A DNA stretch of 64,000 nucleotides from Lysobacter_L cavernae (GCF_042648505.1 NZ_JBHRXK010000002.1:1-64000); one strand, 5' to 3'; shown: positions 28,069 to 37,346, counted from the first letter of the stretch. Made by a program: numbers and translations. The notes: generated from the sequence alone by a model not told the origin.

Positions 28069-28725
28069 ATGAACACGATGGATTACGCCAAGGCACGCGA
28101 ATTGATGGTCGAGCAGCAGGTCCGCCCCTGGGACGTGCTCGACCCGCGCGTGCTCGACGCGCTGGCGACCGTGCCGCGCGATGCATTCGTGCCGGCCGCC
28201 CACCGCAACCTGGCTTACGCCGACCTGGCGCTGCCGCTGGCGCACGGCGAATTCATGATGAAGCCGGTGCTCGAAGGCCGTGCGCTGCAGGCGCTGGCCC
28301 TGGACCCGGGCGACGACGTGCTCGAGATCGGTACCGGCAGTGGTTTCCTCACCGCCTGCCTCGGCCACCTCGCACGCGAAGTGGTCAGCCTGGAGCGCCA
28401 CGCCGACCTCGCCGACGCCGCGCGTTCGGTGCTGGCCGCGCACGCCATCAACAACGCCCAGGTCGTCACCGCCGACGCCTTCGCCTACACCACCGAGCGC
28501 CGCTTCAGCGCGATCTGCGTGACCGCCGCCGTCGACGTCATCCCGCAGCGCTTCCTCGACTGGCTGCAGCCCGACGGACGCCTGTTCGTGGTCCGTGGCC
28601 GCTCGCCGGCGATGGAAGCCGTGCTGGTGCGCAACGAAGTCAACGCGCCGCGCATCCAATCGTTGTTTGAAACCGACCTCCCCTACCTCGTTGGCGCAGC
28701 CCCCGTGCCGACCTTTGAGTTTTAA
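28069..28725 (+). CDS. protein-L-isoaspartate O-methyltransferase family protein
   Basis: 218-residue class I SAM-dependent methyltransferase. The SAM-binding loop is LEIGTGSGFLTACL near residue 86, with VSLERHADLA behind it; N-terminal LMVEQQVRPWDVLD and VPRDAFVP are Pcm-like. Family members repair isoaspartyl residues, but this shorter branch upstream of tolC in related bacteria may have another substrate. It ends 15 bp before tolC and is probably co-transcribed with it. Confidence 0.85.
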   Translation: MNTMDYAKARELMVEQQVRPWDVLDPRVLDALATVPRDAFVPAAHRNLAYADLALPLAHGEFMMKPVLEGRALQALALDPGDDVLEIGTGSGFLTACLGHLAREVVSLERHADLADAARSVLAAHAINNAQVVTADAFAYTTERRFSAICVTAAVDVIPQRFLDWLQPDGRLFVVRGRSPAMEAVLVRNEVNAPRIQSLFETDLPYLVGAAPVPTFEF

Positions 28726-28740
28726 GGACAAGGACCTCGC

Positions 28741-30150
28741 ATGATCCGCCGCCCGCTCGTACTCGCCCTCGCATCCGTTCTGAGCGTTTCCACCCTGCTG
28801 CCGGGCACCGCAGCGGCTGAAGACCTGTTGCAGACCTACGAGCTGGCCCGCACCAGCGACCCGCAGCTGTCCGCGGCCGAATCCAGCCGCCTGGCGGTCA
28901 AGGAAGGCGCCGTGCAGACGCGCGCGGCGATGCTGCCGCAGCTCGACGGCAGCGCCTCGTTCACGCGGTCGCGCAACTACAGCCGCGGCGAACTGTTCAC
29001 CAACGCCGACGGCACGCTCAGCGGCGGCAACACCGGCTCGGACACCAGCACCCGCGGCACGCAGGTCAGGCTTAATCAGATGATCTACGACCACGCCAAC
29101 ATCACCCGCCACCAGAGCCAGAAGGCGCTCAGCCAGGCCAGCGACTTCCAGCTCGAAGCCGCCGGCGACTCGCTGATCACCCGCACCTCGGCGGCGTACT
29201 TCAATGTGCTGATCGCGCTGGAGTCGCTGTCGGCCGCCGAAGCCGCCGAGACCGCGCTGAAGAAGCAGTTCGACTACGCCTCCAAGCGCCTGGAGGTCGG
29301 CCTGGCGCCGATCACCGACGTGCACGAAGCACGCGCCCGCGCCAACACCATCCTGGCGCGTAACGCGGTCGAGGACTCCTACCAGGCCCTGGCCGAGCTG
29401 ACCGGCCAGCCGATCCACAACATCCGCGGCCTGCCCAAGGACTTCCAGCCGAGCCTGCCTGAATCGCGCGACTCCGAAGGCTGGGTGCAGACTGCAATCG
29501 AGAACAATCCGTCGTTGCGCGCCAAGGATCTGCAAGTGCAGTCGGCCGAAGCCAACGTGCAGACCGCACGCGCCGGTCACTACCCGACGCTGTACCTCAA
29601 CGGCAGCTACGGCGACAACACCACCTGGGGTGACAGCAGCCTGCTTTCCGGCCGGGTCAACCGCGACGTCGATGGCCGCGATTACGGCCCCAGCGTCGGC
29701 GTGACGCTGGCGGTGCCGATCTTCTCCGGCGGCGCGACCCAGTCGCGCGTGCGCCAGGCCTTGGCCAACCGCGACGTCGCCAGCGACGAGCTCGAGCAGC
29801 AGAAGCGCGCCCTGGTGCGCAACACCCGCAACGCCTACCAGACCCTGGTCGCCAGCGTCAGCGAGGTCGAGGCACGTCGCCTGGCGCTGGTCTCGGCCCA
29901 GAGCGCATACGACGCCTCGCAGGTCGGCCTCGAGGTCGGCACGCGCACCGTGCTGGACGTGCTGCAGAACCAGAACAACCTGTTCGTCGCCCAGCTCGAG
30001 TACGCCCGCGCCCGCTACAACCACCTGCAGAACCGCCTGCTGCTGGAACAGGCCGCCGGCACGCTCGACGTCAACACCGTGCAGGACGTCAACCGCCTGC
30101 TCACCGCCGACGCCGAAGCGCAGGTCCAGGCCGGCGATCTGCAGCGCTGA
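28741..30150 (+). CDS. tolC: TolC-family outer-membrane channel protein
   Basis: 469 residues with a cleavable signal peptide (cleavage after about residue 26, AAAED). Two repeats of the OEP fold are visible, each giving coiled-coil helices and beta-strands. The protein forms a trimeric outer-membrane and periplasmic tunnel used by RND pumps and type I secretion systems. AAGGAC lies before the ATG. Near the RND/MFP operon but in a different transcript, so it likely serves several pumps. Followed by a strong terminator. Confidence 0.93.
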   Translation: MIRRPLVLALASVLSVSTLLPGTAAAEDLLQTYELARTSDPQLSAAESSRLAVKEGAVQTRAAMLPQLDGSASFTRSRNYSRGELFTNADGTLSGGNTGSDTSTRGTQVRLNQMIYDHANITRHQSQKALSQASDFQLEAAGDSLITRTSAAYFNVLIALESLSAAEAAETALKKQFDYASKRLEVGLAPITDVHEARARANTILARNAVEDSYQALAELTGQPIHNIRGLPKDFQPSLPESRDSEGWVQTAIENNPSLRAKDLQVQSAEANVQTARAGHYPTLYLNGSYGDNTTWGDSSLLSGRVNRDVDGRDYGPSVGVTLAVPIFSGGATQSRVRQALANRDVASDELEQQKRALVRNTRNAYQTLVASVSEVEARRLALVSAQSAYDASQVGLEVGTRTVLDVLQNQNNLFVAQLEYARARYNHLQNRLLLEQAAGTLDVNTVQDVNRLLTADAEAQVQAGDLQR

Positions 30151-30174
30151 TCCGCGCCGAACGCCGCGGTCAAC

Positions 30175-30217
30175 GCCATAAAAAAACCGCCGGGCTTCCC
30201 GGCGGTTTTTTTATGGC
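30175..30217. terminator. bidirectional intrinsic terminator between tolC and waaA
   Basis: A perfect 20-bp inverted repeat with a 3-base loop: 30175-30194 against 30198-30217, core CCGCCGGG/CCCGGCGG flanked by seven A and seven T. It serves both convergent genes. Confidence 0.95.
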
Positions 30218-30220
30218 CCC

Positions 30221-31513
30221 TCAGGTCGGCGGCAACAGCGGTTGCAGCAGCGCCATGGTCCGCGCCAGGGCACCGCGGCCGGTTTCCACCAGGGCGCGGC
30301 CGGCCTGCGCCATCCGCTCCCGTGCCACTGCGTCCCCGAGCAGTTCGGCGAGCGCATCGCGTACCGCCCCGGTGTCGTCGCCAATGCGCAGCGCACCGGC
30401 GTCCTGCAGGCGCTGCGCGATCTCGACGAAGTTGTGCAGATGCGGGCCGGTGACGATGGCGGTGCCGGTCGCGGCCGGCTCCAGCAGGTTGTGACCACCG
30501 ATCGCCTGCAGGCTGCCACCGACGAAGGCGACGTCGGCACAGGCGTAGAAGCTCATCAGCTCGCCAAGCGTGTCGATCACGAACACCGCGTCGCGTGGCT
30601 GCGGCCAGCGTGCGCGTGAGCGCGTCGCCACCGTCCAGCCGGCGGCGCGCGCGGACTCGGCGACCAGGCGGAACCGCTCCGGGTGGCGCGGCGCCCACAA
30701 CAGCAACAGGTCGGGAAACTGCGCGCGCAGGCGACGGTGGATCGCGATCACCGCGCCCTCCTCGTCCTCGTGCGTGCTCGCCGCGATCCACACCGGTCGC
30801 GCGCCGGCCTTCGCACGGCATTCCTGCGCGAACGCGAGCAGATTCTCCGGCACGGCGACATCGAACTTGAGATTGCCGACCACGGTCACCTGTTCGGCGC
30901 GCGCCCCCAGGCGCACGAAGCGCTCGCCGTCCGCATGCGACTGCGCCGCCACGGTCCGCACCGTGCGCAGTGCGCGTGCGACCAGCGGCGCCAGCACGCG
31001 GTAGCCGCGCAGCGAGCGCTCGGACAAGCGCGCGTTGAGGATCAGGGTAGGCACGCCACGATCGCGACAGCCGAACAGCAGGCTCGGCCACAGCTCGGTT
31101 TCCATGATCAGCGCCGCGTGCGGACGGAAGTGCGTGAGAAAACGCGCCACGGCACCGGGCAGATCGTAGGGCAGGTAGACGTGCTCGACCGCGTCGCCCC
31201 ACAGTGCTTGCACGCGCTCGGAACCGGTCGGGGTGATGGTGGTGACCAGCAGGCGCAGGTCGGGGCGACCGCGGCGCAGCGCGTTGACCAGCGGCACCGC
31301 GGCATTGACCTCGCCGACCGAGACCGCGTGCAGCCACAGCGTCCGGGCGTGCGGACGATCGCCGTACAGTGCGTAGCGCTCCTGCCAGCGCTGGAAGTAC
31401 GCCGGTTGGCGGAAGCCGCGCCAGATCAGGTGATAGACCGTGATCGGCGCCAACAGGTACAGCGCGACCGAGTACAGGCCGCGCAACAGGCGCTCGATGG
31501 GGTCTGTCGACAT
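30221..31513 (-). CDS. waaA: 3-deoxy-D-manno-octulosonic acid (Kdo) transferase
   Basis: 430-residue GT30 glycosyltransferase that adds Kdo to lipid IVA on the cytoplasmic face of the inner membrane. A membrane segment near residues 12-30 is followed by WLHAVSVGEVNAA, carrying the catalytic glutamate, and later IAASTHEDEE and GGHNLLEPAATG. The ATG at 31513 is chosen because TATCCT ends 7 bases before it and no Shine-Dalgarno exists; the upstream open frame is not homologous. Divergent from the lipid A acyltransferase gene. Confidence 0.95.
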   Translation of the reverse strand: MSTDPIERLLRGLYSVALYLLAPITVYHLIWRGFRQPAYFQRWQERYALYGDRPHARTLWLHAVSVGEVNAAVPLVNALRRGRPDLRLLVTTITPTGSERVQALWGDAVEHVYLPYDLPGAVARFLTHFRPHAALIMETELWPSLLFGCRDRGVPTLILNARLSERSLRGYRVLAPLVARALRTVRTVAAQSHADGERFVRLGARAEQVTVVGNLKFDVAVPENLLAFAQECRAKAGARPVWIAASTHEDEEGAVIAIHRRLRAQFPDLLLLWAPRHPERFRLVAESARAAGWTVATRSRARWPQPRDAVFVIDTLGELMSFYACADVAFVGGSLQAIGGHNLLEPAATGTAIVTGPHLHNFVEIAQRLQDAGALRIGDDTGAVRDALAELLGDAVARERMAQAGRALVETGRGALARTMALLQPLLPPT

Positions 31514-31581
31514 CGCGACTAGGATAACCAAGCCGACGTGAGCCGGGGCGACCGGGATGCGGCGCCGGTAGAATCCCCCGT
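31514..31581. promoter_or_regulatory. divergent leaderless promoters of waaA and acyltransferase
   Basis: For the plus gene, TAGAAT (31569-31574) is followed by exactly 7 bases and then the ATG. For the minus gene, TATCCT (31526-31521) is followed by exactly 7 bases and then the ATG. Neither start has a Shine-Dalgarno. -35 boxes are weak. Confidence 0.6.
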
Positions 31582-32517
31582 ATGTCCGCAGCTTCCGTTT
31601 CCTCTCCCGCACTTGCCCCGCCACCGCTCGGGCCACGTCATTGGCCAATGTGGCTGGCGCTGGGCGCGATGTGCCTGGCGGCACGGCTGCCGTGGCCGTT
31701 GCAGCGTCTGCTCGGCCGCGGCATCGGTGCGCTCGCGTTGCGCGTGGCCGGCGATCGCCGCCGCGCCACGCAGACCAACCTGGCGCTGTGCTTTCCCGAG
31801 AAGAGCGAGGCCGAACGCAGCGCGTTGCTGCGCGACAGCTTCCATGACCTCGGCATCGGCCTGCTCGAATTCGCGCGGGCCTGGTGGGGCACGGTCACGC
31901 CGATGCGGCGCACGGTGCGCATCGAAGGCCTGGAGCTGCTCGACGCGGTGCGTGCGCAGGGCCGCGGCGTGCTGCTGATCTCTGGCCACTTCATGACGCT
32001 GGAGATGTGCGGCCGACTGATGTGCGACCACCTGCCGCTGGCTGGCATGTACCGCCGCCACCGCAGCCCGGTGCTGGAGTGGGCGGTCAAGCGCGGCCGC
32101 CTGCGCTACGCCACGGCGATGTTCACCAACGAGGAAATCCGCCCGGCGATGCGCCACCTCAAGCAGGGCGGCTTCCTGTGGTATGCGCCGGACCAGGACA
32201 TGCGCGGAAAGGACACGGTGTTCGCGCCGTTCTTCGGCGTGCCGGCGGCGACCATCACCGCCACCCACCAGTTCGCGCGCCTGAGCGGTTGCGCGGTGGT
32301 GCCGTTCTTCCATCGCCGCGAAGGCGCCGATTACGTGCTGCGGCTCGGCGCGCCGCTGGCAGACTTTCCGTCAGCGGACGCGACCGCCGACAGTGCGCGC
32401 GTCAACGCCGCGATCGAGGCGATGGTGCGCGAGGCACCGAGCCAGTACCTGTGGATCCACCGTCGCTTCAAGCGGCGACCGCCGGGGCAGGCCTCGCCGT
32501 ACCAGGCCGGCGACTAG
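31582..32517 (+). CDS. LpxL/HtrB-family lipid A acyltransferase
   Basis: 311 residues. The acyltransferase HX4E motif is visible as GHFMTLE near residue 135, preceded by one N-terminal membrane segment (WLALGAMCLAARLPWP). QDMRGKDTVFAPFFGVPA matches the LpxL/LpxM family, which adds secondary acyl chains to Kdo-lipid A. Position opposite waaA fits, since WaaA makes the Kdo-lipid A acceptor. Whether it is the lauroyl (LpxL) or myristoyl (LpxM) enzyme cannot be told. Confidence 0.9.
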   Translation: MSAASVSSPALAPPPLGPRHWPMWLALGAMCLAARLPWPLQRLLGRGIGALALRVAGDRRRATQTNLALCFPEKSEAERSALLRDSFHDLGIGLLEFARAWWGTVTPMRRTVRIEGLELLDAVRAQGRGVLLISGHFMTLEMCGRLMCDHLPLAGMYRRHRSPVLEWAVKRGRLRYATAMFTNEEIRPAMRHLKQGGFLWYAPDQDMRGKDTVFAPFFGVPAATITATHQFARLSGCAVVPFFHRREGADYVLRLGAPLADFPSADATADSARVNAAIEAMVREAPSQYLWIHRRFKRRPPGQASPYQAGD

Positions 32518-32540
32518 CGCCTGCGGAGCCCCAGATCCGA

Positions 32541-33881
32541 TCAGGCCGCGCCCTCCGCACGCGCCGGCTCCCTGGCCAGCAGGCTGCCGGCGTACAGCGC
32601 GACCAGCAGCAGGGTCAGCCCTCCCCAGAAGGTCGAGTAGAACGCGAGGTGGGTGTTGAACGGGAACACCGTCACCACCAGCGCCCACATCGCCGGTCGC
32701 GCGCGCTCACGCGCGGCGACATCAGCGAAACGCCAGGCCCGCCAGGCCAGGGCGATGCCGGACAGCCACATCAGCAGGCCGAACACACCGGTCTCGCTGA
32801 GGATCTCCAGCACGATCTGGTGCGCGTGCAATGCCGGCCCGCCGCCCCAGGCCGCGACCTGCCCCGACGCCGGGTCGCAGGCCGGGAACGCCTCGCGGAA
32901 ACCGCGCGCGCCGACACCGTTGAGCGGCTGCTCGCGCACCATGCACAACGCCGCACTCCAGATGCGCGCGCGTCCGGACAAGGCGCTGTCGACAGCGTCC
33001 GCGTTGGCGGCCAGCACCGGCGTGGTCCGCATGATGCGCTCGCGCACTTGTGGCACGGTCAGGCCCAGCACCGCGACGATGACCGCGCCGGCGGCAAACA
33101 CGCCCAGCAGTTTCTTCCAGCCGAGCAGGCGCCAGCCCGACAGCAGCAGCACCAGCACCAGCGTGTAGGTGATCCAGGACGCGCGCGAGCCGGCGAGCAC
33201 CACCACCACACCGACCGCCGCAGCCGCCACCAGCCAGCCGAGGGTGCCGAGCCGGCGGCCGCCGACGTAGAGCAGGAACGGCGACAGGCTGGCGATGACC
33301 TGGCCAAGTTTGAGATTGCACGGCCCGAGCACGCCGCTGAGGCGATCGACGCCGGCCAGCTCCTCCGGGCTGCACATGCCGTGCCCGCTGATCGCCAGCT
33401 TGATCGCCTCGATGCCGAAGAACAGCGGGCTGGTGCCGGACACCGCCTGCAGCAAGGCATCGACGGTCCAGATCGCAACGATGATCGCAAGCCCGCCGAA
33501 CGTAGTGCGACGTCCGCGCGGATCGGCCACAGCCGACGCCGCCAGCCACAGGAACGGCAGATAACGCAGGTCGACCGCCGCCTCGCGCAAGGCGCGCGCC
33601 GGATCGACCGCATCGATCGCCGACACCAGCTCCGGCGTCCAGTAGGCGAAGAACAGCACGCTGGTCAGCGCCCAGGCCGGATTGCTCAGCAGCTGCGTGC
33701 CGCCGCGGAAGCGCGAGGCCCCCAGCTTGATGACCGCGGCCAGCGCACCGAGCACCAGCACGGTCTCGGCATAGCCCGGTGCCGGCCACAACACAACGTA
33801 GGCGAGGATCCACGCCGGTGCCCAGCGCCAGCCGTGCGCGCGCGGCACGGCGGCCGCACCCGGCTCAGTGGCGGGAGTCAT
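32541..33881 (-). CDS. O-antigen ligase/polymerase-like membrane protein
   Basis: 446 residues, about ten hydrophobic segments and a large periplasmic loop with GRARIWSAALCMVREQPLNGVGARGF, the Wzy_C/WaaL-type pattern. Such proteins ligate or polymerise O-antigen sugars on the periplasmic face. The start MTPATEPGAA overlaps the stop of the glycosyltransferase by 17 bp, which favours it over the upstream ATG. It shares a transcript with the GT4 gene and is convergent with the acyltransferase. Exact role (ligase or polymerase) uncertain. Confidence 0.82.
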   Translation of the reverse strand: MTPATEPGAAAVPRAHGWRWAPAWILAYVVLWPAPGYAETVLVLGALAAVIKLGASRFRGGTQLLSNPAWALTSVLFFAYWTPELVSAIDAVDPARALREAAVDLRYLPFLWLAASAVADPRGRRTTFGGLAIIVAIWTVDALLQAVSGTSPLFFGIEAIKLAISGHGMCSPEELAGVDRLSGVLGPCNLKLGQVIASLSPFLLYVGGRRLGTLGWLVAAAAVGVVVVLAGSRASWITYTLVLVLLLSGWRLLGWKKLLGVFAAGAVIVAVLGLTVPQVRERIMRTTPVLAANADAVDSALSGRARIWSAALCMVREQPLNGVGARGFREAFPACDPASGQVAAWGGGPALHAHQIVLEILSETGVFGLLMWLSGIALAWRAWRFADVAARERARPAMWALVVTVFPFNTHLAFYSTFWGGLTLLLVALYAGSLLAREPARAEGAA

Positions 33882-35001
33882 CGAAGAGTTCTGCGTAGAC
33901 GGCAAGCGTGGCCTCCTGCATGGTGCGCAAGGAAACATGCATGTAAAGCGGCATCGTAGCCGGTGGCGCCGGCTGTTGCCTAAGCAGTTCGTGTGCGCGG
34001 CGCTGCAATGCGTTCATGTCGAACGGCGCGACCGCACCTGACGGCTGCCACTGCGCCAGCAGCTCGCCGACACCGCCGTGGCCCCAGCCCAGCACCGGCC
34101 GCCCCACCGACAACGCCTCGATTACGGTGCGGCCGAACGCTTCGGGCTTGTGCGAGAGCTGCAGCACCAGATCGCTGGCGGCGTAGGCGCGCGCGATCGC
34201 GTCGGTGGGCGCGGTGAAGGCCACGGCATCGGCCATGCCGAGCGCGGCCGCTTCGCGTTCGAGTTCGGTAATGTAGGCCGAACGCCCAGGCTCGCGCGCG
34301 CCCGGCAACCACAGCCGCGCGTCTGCACCATGACCGCGCAGGTGCGCCAGCAACGCCAACGCGTCGGCATGGCCCTTGAGGCGGGTGCCGCGGCCGGGCA
34401 GCAGCAGCAACGGGCCGTCGCCGCGCAATGCCGGGTGCTGCGCCGCGGCCCAGGCGCGGGCCTCGCGGTCGGGTGAGGGCGCACGCGGAAACGCCGCCGG
34501 ATCGATGCCGCGCGCGATCACGCGCAGCTTGGCGGAGTCTGTGCGCGGGTAATGCCGCAGCACGTAATCCCGCACCGTCCGCGACACGCAGATCACGCGT
34601 TCGCCGCGCAGCATCACCGCGCTGTAGCGCGAGGGCGAATTGAGGCCGTGCACGGTGGTGACCAGGCGCGGCCGTTGCATCGCTGGCATCGCGCGCAGTG
34701 CCAGCACGCCGATCCAGGCCGGCAGGCGCGAACGCGCGTGCACCAGGTCGACCCGTTCGCGCGCCAACAGCGCGCGCAGCGTGCGCACATGGCGCAGGGT
34801 CCACAGCGATTTGCGGCCGATGTCGAGGGTGATGTGCTCGGCCCCCAGTGCCTGCAGCTTCGCCACCAGGCGGCCGCCGGCCGACACGACCAGGGCACGG
34901 TGGCCGGCGTCGACCAGTGCCTGGGCGATCTCCAGCGTGGAACGCTCGACACCGCCGGACTCGAGCGCCGGCAGCAACTGGACGACCGTCAGTCGGCGCA
35001 C
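33865..35001 (-). CDS. glycosyltransferase family 4 (LPS core/O-antigen type)
   Basis: 378 residues with a GT-B fold. N-terminal LLPALESGGVERSTLEIAQAL is the acceptor-side loop. The retaining GT4 EX7E motif is visible as PEAFGRTVIEA in the C-terminal half, and GRGTRLKGHADAL matches the nucleotide-sugar loop. It likely adds a sugar to LPS, since ligase and Kdo transferase are neighbours. Sugar and acceptor are unknown. The zinc-finger gene ends 22 bp upstream. Confidence 0.9.
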   Translation of the reverse strand: MRRLTVVQLLPALESGGVERSTLEIAQALVDAGHRALVVSAGGRLVAKLQALGAEHITLDIGRKSLWTLRHVRTLRALLARERVDLVHARSRLPAWIGVLALRAMPAMQRPRLVTTVHGLNSPSRYSAVMLRGERVICVSRTVRDYVLRHYPRTDSAKLRVIARGIDPAAFPRAPSPDREARAWAAAQHPALRGDGPLLLLPGRGTRLKGHADALALLAHLRGHGADARLWLPGAREPGRSAYITELEREAAALGMADAVAFTAPTDAIARAYAASDLVLQLSHKPEAFGRTVIEALSVGRPVLGWGHGGVGELLAQWQPSGAVAPFDMNALQRRAHELLRQQPAPPATMPLYMHVSLRTMQEATLAVYAELFDDSRH

Positions 35002-35023
35002 GGCCGGGCGCCGTCGCAGGCGG

Positions 35024-35221
35024 TCAGCCTTCGAGGACGAAATGCGCGCCGCAGTACGGGCACTGCACTTCGCCCTCGGCCTCGATCGGCAGGTACACGC
35101 GCGGGTGCGAGTTCCACAGCGCCATCGACGGCAGCGGGCAGCTCAGCGGCAGGTCGGCGCGCGTGACGGTGTAGCGCTGCTGCGCGTTGGCCTGGGTGGG
35201 ATGGGCGTTGGCTGCGGTCAT
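35024..35221 (-). CDS. zf-CHCC zinc-finger protein
   Basis: 65 residues. A C-x~15-H ... C-P-Y-C arrangement is visible (SCPLPSMALWNSHPRVYLPIE then CPYCGAHF), the zf-CHCC pattern also found in NDUFS6-like proteins. It probably binds one zinc ion; cellular role unknown. No good Shine-Dalgarno. In line with the glycosyltransferase operon downstream. Confidence 0.85.
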   Translation of the reverse strand: MTAANAHPTQANAQQRYTVTRADLPLSCPLPSMALWNSHPRVYLPIEAEGEVQCPYCGAHFVLEG

Positions 35222-35292
35222 GGGCGGGACGGGTGGCGACGCGGGCCGTCATTCTACCAGCCCGGCCGGCGCGCCCTGCCGCCGCGGCCGCG

Positions 35293-36012
35293 CTAATGCG
35301 GCAGATCGAACAGCAACACGTCGGCACGCCCTTCGCCCGCGCCCTGCAGCCGCAGCACGCCGGACTCGGCCTGGAAGCCGAGCGCGTCACCGACCTGCAG
35401 CGCGCGGCCGTTGGCGGTGATGGCGCCCTGCGCGACATGCAGCCAGTACAGGCGCGCCGGGTCGAGCACGTGCTCGGCAGTCTCGTCACGGTCCAGGCGC
35501 ACGTCGTAGACATCGGCGTCCTGGCGGATCGCCAGGCTGCCGTCGCGGCCGTCCGGCGAGGCCAGCAACGTCCAGCCACGCGCGTCGGCGGGAATCGCCG
35601 CGCGCTGGGCATAGGTCGGTGCGTGGTTCAGCCGCGCGGGCTGGATCCATATCTGCAGGAAGTGCACCGGCGCGGCGTCGGAGGCGTTGTACTCGCTGTG
35701 CTCGACGCCGTGACCGGCGCTCATCCATTGCAGTTCGCCCGGACCAATCACCCCCGCGGCCACGCCGCCCCCGCCGCTGCTGTCCTGGTGCGCCAACCCG
35801 CCGTCCAGCACGTAGCTGAGGATCTCCATGTTGGCGTGGCGGTGCGGGGCGAAGCCCGCGCCGGGTTGGACGCGGTCTTCATTGATCACCCGCAACGGGC
35901 CGAAGCCCATCCACGCCGGGTCATGGTAGTGACCGAAGGAAAACGTGTGGCGGCTGTCCAGCCAGCCAATCGCAACCTGGCCGCGGGTCGTGGCGGGGCG
36001 TTCGATGATCAT
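35293..36012 (-). CDS. pirin family protein
   Basis: 239-residue bicupin. The metal-binding HxH...E set is in HRHANMEILSYVLDG near residue 57, and GVEHSEYN is the fourth ligand region. Some pirins are quercetinases, others redox or transcription cofactors; none can be chosen here. The gene is 9 bp downstream of the yceI-like gene on the same strand, so they are probably one operon. Confidence 0.93.
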   Translation of the reverse strand: MIIERPATTRGQVAIGWLDSRHTFSFGHYHDPAWMGFGPLRVINEDRVQPGAGFAPHRHANMEILSYVLDGGLAHQDSSGGGGVAAGVIGPGELQWMSAGHGVEHSEYNASDAAPVHFLQIWIQPARLNHAPTYAQRAAIPADARGWTLLASPDGRDGSLAIRQDADVYDVRLDRDETAEHVLDPARLYWLHVAQGAITANGRALQVGDALGFQAESGVLRLQGAGEGRADVLLFDLPH

Positions 36013-36021
36013 GGCAACCGC

Positions 36022-36615
36022 TTACTTCTTGGCGGCGTCGGCCTTGGGCACGATCGCCTCGGTGGTGATGCGGATGGTGACCGCGTCGCTGACGTTCGGC
36101 GCGTACTTGCCGACGCCGAAATCGCTGCGCTTGATGGTGGTGGTGGCGTCGAAGCCGGCAGCGGCGCGCTTGGCCATCGGCTGCTCGCCGACCTTGTTGA
36201 TGGTGGTGTCCAGCACCACCGGCTTGGTCACGCCGTGCACGGTCAGGTCACCGAACACGCGCAACTTCTTGTCGCCTGCGGCCTCGACCTTGGTGCTCTT
36301 GAAGGTGATGGTCGGGAACTTCTCGGCGTCGAAGAAATCGGCGCTGCGCAGGTGCTCGTCGAAGTCGGCCACGTGCGAGTCGAGCCCGGCCAACGGGATG
36401 GTCACCTCGACCTTGGAGGTGCCGACGTTGTCCGGGTCGTAGGTGATGAAACCGTCGACCTGGCCGAAATGCGCGATCGGGTTGGAGAAACCGAGGTGGT
36501 TCCAGCTGGCGACCACGTCGGTGTGGTTGGGATCGATCTTGTAGGTCAGCGGTGCGGCAAAAGCGGCGAAGCTGGCGGTCGCCAGGGCCGCGGTGAGAAC
36601 GATGCGCTTGAACAT
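36022..36615 (-). CDS. YceI family periplasmic protein
   Basis: 197 residues with a signal peptide (cleavage near AFAAP, residue 21). YceI fold marks: YKIDPNHTDVVASWNHLGFSNPIAHF and a C-terminal lipocalin-like barrel with SDFGVGKYAPNVSDAV. The family binds polyprenoid or isoprenoid lipids in the periplasm and is often stress induced. Followed by pirin in the same direction. Confidence 0.93.
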   Translation of the reverse strand: MFKRIVLTAALATASFAAFAAPLTYKIDPNHTDVVASWNHLGFSNPIAHFGQVDGFITYDPDNVGTSKVEVTIPLAGLDSHVADFDEHLRSADFFDAEKFPTITFKSTKVEAAGDKKLRVFGDLTVHGVTKPVVLDTTINKVGEQPMAKRAAAGFDATTTIKRSDFGVGKYAPNVSDAVTIRITTEAIVPKADAAKK

Positions 36616-36648
36616 GAGGTTGCTCCTGGAGTGGAAGAACTGCGGGCC

Positions 36649-37239
36649 TTACAGGATCTGTGCGGCTTCGTCGAAGGACAACCGCGGCGAACGCGGAAAC
36701 AGCTGCGCCGCATCGCCGTGGCCGAGGTTGATCAGGAAGTTGGACTTGATGCGCGTGCCGGCGAAGAAGGTCGCATCGACCAGGGCGTTGTCAAAGCCCG
36801 ACATCGGACCGGTGTCCAGGCCGAGCGCGCGCGCGGCCAGAAGCACGTAGGCGCCCTGCAGGCTGCCGTTGCGCAGCGCGATCGTCTCCAGCGCGGGCTC
36901 GGGCTTGCTGTCGAACCATGATTTGGCGTCGGTGTGCGGGAACAGGTACGGCAGCTTCTCGTAGAACGCCAGATCGTAGGCGACGATCACCGTCACCGGC
37001 GCCGCCATCGTCTTGGCGTGGTTGCCCTCGTCCAGGGCCGGGCCGAGCTTGGCCTTGGCCTGCGCCGACTTCACGAACACCAGCCGCAGCGGCGACATGT
37101 TGGCGCTGGTCGGCCCCCACTTGGCCAGGTCGTACAGCCGGTGCAGCGTCTCGTCGCTGACTTCGCCGCCCAATTGGTTATGGGTGCGGGCGGTGCGGAA
37201 CAACTGGTCGAGGGCAGCGTCGGACAGGACTTGGGACAT
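36649..37239 (-). CDS. nitroreductase family protein, RutE-like malonic semialdehyde reductase
   Basis: 196 residues. FMN-dependent nitroreductase fold: RTHNQLGGEVSDETLHRLYDLAKWGPTSANMSPLRLVFV near the N-terminus, GLDTGPMSGFD and NFLINLGHGD near the C-terminus, the RutE/HadB subgroup pattern. No other rut gene lies nearby, so a role in uracil breakdown is not supported by context. The start MSQVLSD is picked from GGAG 6 bases upstream; MMSQ one codon earlier is possible. Confidence 0.88.
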   Translation of the reverse strand: MSQVLSDAALDQLFRTARTHNQLGGEVSDETLHRLYDLAKWGPTSANMSPLRLVFVKSAQAKAKLGPALDEGNHAKTMAAPVTVIVAYDLAFYEKLPYLFPHTDAKSWFDSKPEPALETIALRNGSLQGAYVLLAARALGLDTGPMSGFDNALVDATFFAGTRIKSNFLINLGHGDAAQLFPRSPRLSFDEAAQIL

Positions 37240-37346
37240 CATGGGCTCCATGCAGCGCCGCGACGGACAGCGCGGCCAAGGTCCGGAAGTGTAGAGTCTG
37301 GCGCGACCGAGACAGCCGCCGCATCCAGAACGGATTGCCCACAATC

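Noticed and set aside
27961..30024. Minus-strand open frame of 687 codons
   Set aside because: Antisense of the Pcm-like gene and tolC.
35233..36921. Plus-strand open frame of 562 codons
   Set aside because: Antisense of pirin, yceI and part of the nitroreductase gene, all with clear motifs.
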